Positions 58,296 to 64,000 of a stretch of 64,000 bases of DNA are shown here, one piece after another. Both the position numbers and the translations under genes were made by a program. The stretch spans positions 1 to 64,000 of the forward strand of contig VGFT01000002.1 of assembly GCA_016868775.1 (NCBI GenBank). The letters are read 5' to 3'. The DNA is from Bacteroidota bacterium (GTDB lineage: Bacteria; Bacteroidota; Bacteroidia; Chitinophagales; Chitinophagaceae). The notes under the pieces were generated by a model. It was given only the letters and a program-made list of their open reading frames with translations. It had not been told where the DNA came from and searched no databases. Numbering within the stretch: position 1 is the stretch's first letter; each line of letters starts with the position of its first letter.

Positions 58296-59420
58296 TCACC
58301 GGCAAACCACTTGCAGGCGCGTCTTGATGTCTTCCGCGAAACGCTTTAGTTGATTCACATCCGCCCCCATCAGCGTGATATGCCCCATTTTTCTCCCGGG
58401 CTTCGTTCTTTTCTTTCCGTAAAGGTGTAAAAAGGCATTGGGCAGTTGAAGCACCTTCTCCAATCCCAAATAGCTCGCATCACCGGTAAATCCCGCAGCA
58501 CCCAGTACATTTATCATCAACGAGGGTAGAATAGCCGTTGAGTTGCCCAAGGGCAAACCCATCAGGATCCGCCAGAGCATGTCGAATTGAGAGCAGTAAT
58601 GCGCCTCAATGGTATGATGGCCACTGTTGTGGACCCGGGGCGCCACTTCGTTGATCCATTGGTTGCCGGAGTGGTCCAAGAACATTTCCACCGCAAACAA
58701 GCCCGGGGATTGAAAGGCTTCCACCAATTGTATAGCCAAGGCAGCCGCTTTGCTTTCAATTTCAGTATTGATATCAGCCGGACACACCTGATAATCAAGC
58801 AGATTAAGATTGGGGTCGAAAATCATTTCGACCGAAGGGTAGACCTTGGTTTCGCCGGATGGTGCGACTGCTACCAGGACGGCAATCTCCTTTTTAATCT
58901 CAATCTTTTTTTCCAGAACGGCGGGCTCATCAAAGCCCAGGGGGAGATCGGATTCCTGATTCAATACCGTTACGCCTCGCCCGTCGTATCCGCCAACCCC
59001 CAGCTTGTGAACGGCCGGAAGCAGTTCGAGGTGATTGATCAGTTCCGATCGGTTTTGGGTAATGCAATAGGGAGCAGTGGGGAGATTGTTTTGCCGGTAG
59101 AATTCTTTTTGAAGGATCTTGTTTTGGATCGTACGCAGCACGGCGGGTTTGGGAATGACGCGGATGCCTTCTTTCTCTAGCAACTCCAATGCATCTACGT
59201 TCACTTGCTCAATCTCAATGGTGAGTACATCCACCTGCCGGCCAAAATTGAGCACGTCCTCGTAGGTGCGGATGTTTCCCAAGTGAAAATGATGACAGAG
59301 GGTTGCTGCTGGGCAGGACGGATCATTTTCCATGACATGCGTTTCAGCGGGATAATTGGCTGCTGCCTGAAGCAACATTCGGCCCAATTGCCCCCCTCCC
59401 AAAATGCCGACTCGGATCAT
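58296..59420 (-). CDS. purK: N5-carboxyaminoimidazole ribonucleotide synthase
   Basis: A 374-aa ATP-grasp enzyme forming N5-CAIR from AIR, bicarbonate and ATP. VGILGGGQLGRMLLQAA starts the family. VGGYDGRGV (ATP loop), EKKIEIKKEIAVLVA, NEVAPRVHNSGHHTIEA and the C-terminal KKRTKPGRKMGHITL are diagnostic. Its promoter box lies 4 nt before the ATG. Partner purE is 5.6 kb downstream on the same strand. Confidence 0.97.
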   Translation of the reverse strand: MIRVGILGGGQLGRMLLQAAANYPAETHVMENDPSCPAATLCHHFHLGNIRTYEDVLNFGRQVDVLTIEIEQVNVDALELLEKEGIRVIPKPAVLRTIQNKILQKEFYRQNNLPTAPYCITQNRSELINHLELLPAVHKLGVGGYDGRGVTVLNQESDLPLGFDEPAVLEKKIEIKKEIAVLVAVAPSGETKVYPSVEMIFDPNLNLLDYQVCPADINTEIESKAAALAIQLVEAFQSPGLFAVEMFLDHSGNQWINEVAPRVHNSGHHTIEAHYCSQFDMLWRILMGLPLGNSTAILPSLMINVLGAAGFTGDASYLGLEKVLQLPNAFLHLYGKKRTKPGRKMGHITLMGADVNQLKRFAEDIKTRLQVVCR

Positions 59421-59424
59421 GCCG

Positions 59425-59432
59425 CAAAGATA
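59425..59432 (-). promoter_or_regulatory. TAnnTTTG promoter box of purK
   Basis: TATCTTTG (59432 to 59425), a 4-nt spacer, then the ATG at 59420. This is the same spacing as in the NTF2-like, PolX-like and hydroxyproline dehydrogenase genes, and suggests a leaderless transcript. Confidence 0.65.
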
Positions 59433-59497
59433 ACCCTGTGCGGGCAGGCAGGGAAGGGCTGGAAATCCGTTAATTTTACACCTGTAAATACACGATC

Positions 59498-60634
59498 ATG
59501 TCCACTGCGCTTGCCGAAAAAAACGTTTCCCTTACTCACACAACCGATTTCCTTCCCCTGGAGGGCACTGATTACGTCGAATTTTACGTGGGCAATGCCA
59601 AGCAGGCAGCCCATTATTACATGAGTGCCTTCGGATTTCAGGCACTGGCCTATGCGGGTCCGGAAACCGGATGTAAGGAATTTGCAAGCTATGCGGTCCG
59701 TCAAAACAAACTGACTTTTGTACTGACCACGCCGCTTCATCCCAACAATGCCATGGCCGATCATGTTTACTTGCATGGCGACGGCGTAAAAGTCTTGGCC
59801 CTCCGGGTACCGGATGCACGCTCGGCTTGGGAAGAAACCACCCGCAGGGGTGCAACCTCCTATCAGGAACCTCAAGTAAAAACCGACGCATTCGGAGAAG
59901 CGGTAATCAGTGGGATACGCACCTATGGCGATACGGTGCATCTTTTCATTGAGCGAAAAAATTACCAAGGCGCTTTTTTGCCCGGGTATCGTCCCTGGTC
60001 GAACCCGTATTTCGCACCGAATTCAACTGGACTCTTATATGTTGATCATTGCGTGGGCAATGTGGGCTGGAATCAAATGAATCCCTGGGTGAAATTTTAT
60101 GAAGAGGTCATGGGATTCAAAAACATTCTCTCCTTCGATGACGAAGATATCTCCACCGAATATTCGGCACTCATGAGCAAGGTGATGAGCAGTGGAAACG
60201 GGTTTGTAAAATTTCCAATTAATGAACCGGCCGTAGGAAAAAAGAAAAGTCAGGTAGAAGAATATTTGGATTTTTACAGGGGGGAAGGAGTGCAGCACGT
60301 GGCCTTGGCCACCGACAACATCGTGGAAACCGTTCGGGACCTTCAATCCCGCGGCGTTGAGTTCCTGAAAGTGCCTACCACGTATTATGATGATCTGTTG
60401 GATCGGGTGGGACCGATCGACGAGGACCTCGAACCCCTGAAGGAGTTGGGAATCCTGATCGATCGGGACAATGAGGGATATCTGCTTCAGCTTTTCTCCA
60501 AGCCAGTGGAAGATCGGCCCACGCTGTTCTTCGAGATCATTCAGCGAAAGGGTGCCAAGAGTTTTGGAAAAGGAAATTTCAAGGCCCTGTTTGAGGCAAT
60601 TGAGCGGGAGCAAGCGCTGCGAGGTAATCTTTAG
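59498..60634 (+). CDS. hppD: 4-hydroxyphenylpyruvate dioxygenase
   Basis: A 378-aa Fe(II) enzyme converting 4-hydroxyphenylpyruvate to homogentisate in tyrosine breakdown. It has two vicinal-oxygen-chelate domains. Iron ligands are His in LYVDHCVGNVG, His in EGVQHVALATDN and Glu in PTLFFEIIQRKG. VKFPINEPAVGKKKSQVEEYLDF and the GFGKGNFKALFEAIE-type C-terminal helix are standard. No homogentisate dioxygenase is adjacent. Single-gene unit. Confidence 0.96.
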   Translation: MSTALAEKNVSLTHTTDFLPLEGTDYVEFYVGNAKQAAHYYMSAFGFQALAYAGPETGCKEFASYAVRQNKLTFVLTTPLHPNNAMADHVYLHGDGVKVLALRVPDARSAWEETTRRGATSYQEPQVKTDAFGEAVISGIRTYGDTVHLFIERKNYQGAFLPGYRPWSNPYFAPNSTGLLYVDHCVGNVGWNQMNPWVKFYEEVMGFKNILSFDDEDISTEYSALMSKVMSSGNGFVKFPINEPAVGKKKSQVEEYLDFYRGEGVQHVALATDNIVETVRDLQSRGVEFLKVPTTYYDDLLDRVGPIDEDLEPLKELGILIDRDNEGYLLQLFSKPVEDRPTLFFEIIQRKGAKSFGKGNFKALFEAIEREQALRGNL

Positions 60635-60679
60635 TTCTTTCCTAATTGCGAACTCGTTTCACATAACTAAAATGTGCTC

Positions 60680-61501
60680 ATGGCCTACCGTATCCTTTTG
60701 CTATGGCTTTGGTTCTTTCTCGACAGTCCCCTGCAGGGAAACGGTCAATTTTTATCTTCTAACAACTCGGGATTCTCAACTTTTGTAAGCTATCAGCGAT
60801 CCTTTCCGAATCCTGCCAAGGCCTGGTCGAATAAAGCGGATACACTCCGAAAGCAATTTCTTGCAAAAAATCTTACTTGGCCGGCTCGGTACCTATACAT
60901 TCGATCCTTCAAGTTTGATAGTGACCTGGAAGTTTGGGTGAAGAACAATGCTGCCGATACTTTTCAGCTTTTTAAAACTTATCGGATATGCGCGTTGGCA
61001 GGCTATTTAGGTCCAAAGCGGATTCAGGGCGATTATCAAGTGCCGGAGGGGTTTTACTACATAAACGATTTCAATCCCCGCTCCAGTTATTATCTGGCTT
61101 TGGGTCTGAACTACCCCAATCCCTCGGATCGGGTACTCAGTGATTCCATTCGGCCGGGTGGCGAGATCTTTATTCACGGAAGTTGCGTAACCGTTGGGTG
61201 CATACCCCTAACCGACGAGCAGATAGATGAATTGTACATCCTCGCCGCGCATGCGTACGATCTGGGGCAGCATTTCATACCGGTGCATGTGTTCCCCATC
61301 CGGTTTGATGTGCCCAGAAGTGTTGCCTACCTGGATGGATTAACCCGGGAGGACCCGACTCTTGAAAAGTTTGTGAAGCAACTGGAACCGGCCTATTTTG
61401 AGTTCAAGCGAACCCATCGATTGCCGATCGTGCTGATCGCACCGGATGGAAGCTATTCAATCAGTAAAGAAGTTACTCAACAGGCAGGATCAATCCATTA
61501 G
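60680..61501 (+). CDS. L,D-transpeptidase family protein (YkuD/ErfK type)
   Basis: A 273-aa exported protein. The signal peptide precedes NG and then Gln (GNGQFLSS). The catalytic domain has YQVPEGFYYINDF and the His-Gly...Gly-Cys motif as IFIHGSCVTVGCIPL, the nucleophile Cys of YafK-like L,D-transpeptidases. It may form or cut 3-3 crosslinks or attach proteins to peptidoglycan in the periplasm. ATG at 60680; an in-frame GTG at 60674 is less likely. Confidence 0.85.
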   Translation: MAYRILLLWLWFFLDSPLQGNGQFLSSNNSGFSTFVSYQRSFPNPAKAWSNKADTLRKQFLAKNLTWPARYLYIRSFKFDSDLEVWVKNNAADTFQLFKTYRICALAGYLGPKRIQGDYQVPEGFYYINDFNPRSSYYLALGLNYPNPSDRVLSDSIRPGGEIFIHGSCVTVGCIPLTDEQIDELYILAAHAYDLGQHFIPVHVFPIRFDVPRSVAYLDGLTREDPTLEKFVKQLEPAYFEFKRTHRLPIVLIAPDGSYSISKEVTQQAGSIH

Positions 61502-61512
61502 TTTTGCCAATC

Positions 61513-62271
61513 ATGTCCACCATCATCACAGTCGACTCGCTCGTAAAAAATTACGGCTCCTTCGAAGCGGTTAAGGGGATCTCTTTTCAGGTGAAAGAAG
61601 GGGAGATCTTTGGGTTGCTGGGACCAAACGGTGCCGGCAAATCCACCACCCTGGAAATCATTGAAACCTTGCGCACCAAAACTTCCGGGAAAGTTTGGGT
61701 AGACGGATTGGATCTGGATCAATCTCCGGAGGAGATAAAAAAGATCATCGGCGTGCAATTGCAGAGCAGTGGATATTATCCTGGATTGAATCTGGTACAA
61801 CTCATTGATCTGTTCTGCGGTTTGTACAACCGGGAGCAGGATCCAATGGAGCTGTTGGATTTGGTCAATTTGCGCGACAAAGCAAAATCCAAGGTAAAAG
61901 AATTCAGCGGCGGCCAACGCCAGCGATTCTCGGTGGCTACGACCCTGATCAATAACCCCCGCATTATTTTTTTAGATGAACCCACCACCGGTCTTGATCC
62001 GCAGGCCCGACGCAGTCTTTGGGAATTGATCCGAGGTATTCGGGATCGGGGGACCACTGTCATTATTACAACCCATTATATGGATGAAGCCGAATATTTA
62101 TGTGATCGGGTAGCCATCATTGATTCCGGTCAAATCATCGCGTTGGATTCGCCCGACCGTTTGATCGATCAGTTGGTGGCATCCGGCTTTGAACGTCCGA
62201 AAGAAATGAAGCAGGCCAACCTGGAAGATGTTTTCATTCATCTCACGGGTCATTCCCTTCGAGAAGATTGA
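61513..62271 (+). CDS. ABC transporter ATP-binding protein (ABC-2 type)
   Basis: A 252-aa ATPase. Walker A GPNGAGKST, Q-loop VQLQSSGYYPGL, signature FSGGQRQRF, Walker B RIIFLDEPTTGLDP and the H-loop ITTHYMDEAEYLCD are all present, with an ABC-2 drug/lipid-exporter-type C-terminus. No permease gene follows in the window; the partner must be elsewhere. It overlaps nothing and precedes the FKBP gene by 2 bp. Confidence 0.92.
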   Translation: MSTIITVDSLVKNYGSFEAVKGISFQVKEGEIFGLLGPNGAGKSTTLEIIETLRTKTSGKVWVDGLDLDQSPEEIKKIIGVQLQSSGYYPGLNLVQLIDLFCGLYNREQDPMELLDLVNLRDKAKSKVKEFSGGQRQRFSVATTLINNPRIIFLDEPTTGLDPQARRSLWELIRGIRDRGTTVIITTHYMDEAEYLCDRVAIIDSGQIIALDSPDRLIDQLVASGFERPKEMKQANLEDVFIHLTGHSLRED

Positions 62272-62273
62272 TC

Positions 62274-62714
62274 ATGAGTACACAAGAAAAGATCCGAGCC
62301 TTTATGCAAGAAAAATTACAAGTCCAAAAAGCAGAGGGTGCTGCCTTTCTGCTCCAAAACAAAAATCAACCCGGCGTCGTAGAACTTCCCGAGGGCATGC
62401 AATACCTCGTGCTCCAAGAGGGAAGCGGACGAAAGCCTGCGCCTACTGATTCCGTAAAAGCACACTACGCCGGTTCATTGCTCAACGGAAAAGAATTTGA
62501 CAGTTCCTTTCGTCGCCAGCAACCTTTTACGGCGCCGCTGCGCGCCCTCATCAAGGGTTGGCAAATCGCTTTACCCAGGATGAGCGAAGGCAGTCGCTGG
62601 CGCCTGTGGATTCCCTCGGAATTGGCGTACGGCGACCGAGGGGCCGGATCCGATATTCCGGGCGGTGCTACACTCATTTTTGAAGTGGAGCTAATCGAAG
62701 TGCTTCCCGGTTGA
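62274..62714 (+). CDS. FKBP-type peptidyl-prolyl cis-trans isomerase
   Basis: A 146-aa protein. An N-terminal helix (~1-35, STQEKIRAFMQEKLQVQKAEG) of the dimerising type is followed by an FKBP domain (about 40-146) with VKAHYAGSLLNGKEFDSSF, PRMSEGSRWRLWIPSELAYG and the IPGGATLIFEVELIEV ending. There is no signal peptide, so it is probably cytosolic. The final 41 bp overlap the end of convergent folC. Confidence 0.93.
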   Translation: MSTQEKIRAFMQEKLQVQKAEGAAFLLQNKNQPGVVELPEGMQYLVLQEGSGRKPAPTDSVKAHYAGSLLNGKEFDSSFRRQQPFTAPLRALIKGWQIALPRMSEGSRWRLWIPSELAYGDRGAGSDIPGGATLIFEVELIEVLPG

Positions 62715-63993
62715 CCTCTCCGATCAAAAAGATACTGCCTGTAACCAGCACCAGGTCTTTTTTCTGCGAACGATTCAGCGCAGCTTGTATCGCCGTGTTC
62801 ACGTTTGAATAAACCGTTCCGGATAAACCGATCCGTCTGGCCTGTTCCTGCAGCTGAGCTGCGGGCAACGCACGGGGAATAGAAGCTTGAGTAAAATAGT
62901 AGTGTGCGTCGCGCGGCAGCCTGCCTAAAAATGAATCGATGTCTTTATCGTTCACCATCCCCAATACCACGTGTAAATTTTCGTAGGAAAGGGTGTGCAG
63001 CTGACGAAGCAACGCTTCCAGTCCATGCACGTTGTGCGTTACATCTAACCGTACTACAGGATCGGATCGCAACAGATCCCATCGTCCCCAAAACCCGGTC
63101 ATCGTCCGCACCTGTCTCATCGCGTTTCGCGCTGCTTCCGGGGGGATCGACCAACCGCGAAGGGTTAGCAGTCGGACAGACTCCAGCACGGTCAAAAAGT
63201 TTTTTTGTTGATAGTGTCCCCCCAGATCGAGCTCGTACGTGATCCGATTACCGGTTGCGCTCTCTGTAATGTCCAGCTGTTGCTCGTGAGGCGATGCAAC
63301 GGTGCCTTTAATGCGAAAGTTTGATCCGGCCCAGGTGATCGGCGCTTGTAACACAAGGGCTCGTTTTTCAAAAACAGACCTGGTCTCGGGTAGCCATTCC
63401 CCAATGACCACCGGAGTATTTGGTTTGATGATCCCGGCTTTTTCAAACGCAATCTTTTCCAGTGTATCACCCAATAGGTTCATGTGATCCCATCCGATGT
63501 TAGTAATTACTGACAATTCGGGCTGAATGACGTTGGTGCTGTCGAGTCGACCGCCCAGTCCGGTCTCAATCACGGCTATGTCTACTTGCTCCTGTGCAAA
63601 GTAATCAAAGGCCATGGCCACGGTCAGTTCGAAAAAACTGGGCTCAATGGCATCGATCGTTTTTTTCATTCGCTCGGTAAAGGCAACGACATTTTCTTCC
63701 TGGATCATTTCTCCATTGATCCGAATCCGTTCCCGAAAATCAACCAAATGCGGGGAGGTATACAGTCCAGTCTTGTACCCGGCTTGTTGCAGGATCGCGG
63801 CCAGCATGTGGCTGACTGAGCCTTTGCCGTTGGTGCCTGCTACGTGTATGGTCTTAAGGCGATGATGCGGGTTGCCGATCTCGGCGAGTAAAGCGATCGT
63901 GTTGTGAAGATCGGTCTTGTAGGCGGCTGCCCCAATTCGACTATACATGGGTAACCGGGAAAAAAGGTAGTCCAGTGTTTCCGCGTAGGTCAT
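62674..63993 (-). CDS. folC: Folylpolyglutamate synthase / dihydrofolate synthase
   Basis: A 439-aa Mur-ligase-like enzyme adding glutamate to dihydropteroate or folates. HVAGTNGKGSVSHMLAAIL is the ATP loop, then YTSPHLVDFRERI, VIETGLGGRLDSTNV and NIGWDHMNLLGDTLEKIAFEKAGII. The C-terminal LDVTHNVHG and FLIGEVNREAL segments close the domain. Start ATG at 63993, 7 bp inside the window edge. The last 41 bp overlap the FKBP gene. Confidence 0.95.
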   Translation of the reverse strand: MTYAETLDYLFSRLPMYSRIGAAAYKTDLHNTIALLAEIGNPHHRLKTIHVAGTNGKGSVSHMLAAILQQAGYKTGLYTSPHLVDFRERIRINGEMIQEENVVAFTERMKKTIDAIEPSFFELTVAMAFDYFAQEQVDIAVIETGLGGRLDSTNVIQPELSVITNIGWDHMNLLGDTLEKIAFEKAGIIKPNTPVVIGEWLPETRSVFEKRALVLQAPITWAGSNFRIKGTVASPHEQQLDITESATGNRITYELDLGGHYQQKNFLTVLESVRLLTLRGWSIPPEAARNAMRQVRTMTGFWGRWDLLRSDPVVRLDVTHNVHGLEALLRQLHTLSYENLHVVLGMVNDKDIDSFLGRLPRDAHYYFTQASIPRALPAAQLQEQARRIGLSGTVYSNVNTAIQAALNRSQKKDLVLVTGSIFLIGEVNREALRLAPLQK

Positions 63994-64000
63994 GCGGCAA

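Noticed and set aside
58587-59180. 197-codon open frame opposite purK
   Set aside because: purK has full family motifs across this stretch; the antisense frame shows no recognisable domain.
1-64000. Prophage, transposon, toxin-antitoxin or defence system
   Set aside because: No integrase, transposase, phage structural, restriction or toxin-antitoxin signature was found on either strand.

Overview
The window looks like a chromosomal segment of a Bacteroidota bacterium, most likely family Chitinophagaceae or a close relative. The evidence is: type IX secretion (T9SS) C-terminal sorting domains on two large secreted proteins; a zinc-free type B L31; the L28-L33-DUF4295-FtsY-RimO neighbourhood; a PafA-like phosphatase; a GlmU-family protein beside TpiA; bacillithiol genes (bshC and a YtxJ/BrxC bacilliredoxin); and many promoters of the Bacteroidota form TAnnTTTG. 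The family-level call is inference. I see no prophage, insertion sequence, CRISPR array, rRNA or ordinary tRNA gene. Most of the window is ordinary, densely packed core and accessory metabolism.

Layout. 1-1052: 3' end of a T9SS-secreted protein. 1160-3883 (-): ltaE then pgi. 3950-7907 (+): yajQ, rpmE2, GlmU-like protein, tpiA, a glycosyltransferase. 7904-12875 (-): acyl-CoA-binding protein, PafA-like phosphatase, an NTF2-like lipoprotein, a PolX-like PHP protein, a 43-residue lysine/alanine protein, rpmA and rplU. 12991-17075 (+): GH3-family enzyme, dxr, rseP. 17079-17657: tmRNA (ssrA) bracketed by repeat elements. 17664-24193: response regulator (+), bacilliredoxin with a hidden 40-residue lipoprotein (-), exonuclease, glycosyltransferase, EamA permease, S9 peptidase (+). 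24200-28645 (-): E2 acyltransferase, cinA, M50 protease, thioesterase, DoxX. 28793-34962 (+): TPR protein, beta-barrel protein, HU-CCDC81-like membrane protein, methyltransferase. 34959-37268 (-): glutaminyl cyclase lipoprotein, lpd. 37455-40435 (+): rpmB, rpmG, DUF4295 gene, ftsY, rimO. 40474-44394 (-): T9SS subtilisin-like protease. 44524-50513: trans-4-hydroxy-L-proline catabolism genes, split by a sterol-desaturase-family gene. 50561-52159: bshC. 52160-59420 (-): purK, an RND efflux operon, purE. 59498-62714 (+): hppD, L,D-transpeptidase, ABC ATPase, FKBP. 62674-63993 (-): folC.

How genes work together. The hydroxyproline set (epimerase, FAD dehydrogenase, DapA-like deaminase, semialdehyde dehydrogenase) makes a complete route from trans-4-hydroxy-L-proline to 2-oxoglutarate. 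The glutaminyl cyclase matches seven non-lipoprotein signal peptides in the window whose predicted mature N-terminus is glutamine. bshC and the bacilliredoxin belong to bacillithiol chemistry.

The most unusual signals are: (1) four copies of a composite element made of a perfect or near-perfect hairpin followed by 9-bp repeats of the form AGTTTGnnn, two of which bracket the tmRNA within 3 nt on each side and one of which forms the last codons of pgi; (2) a class of promoters in which TAnnTTTG lies exactly 4 nt before the start codon, implying leaderless mRNAs; (3) a PolX-like protein with all three polymerase aspartates lost but an intact PHP site; (4) two small genes, a lipoprotein and a lysine-rich protein.
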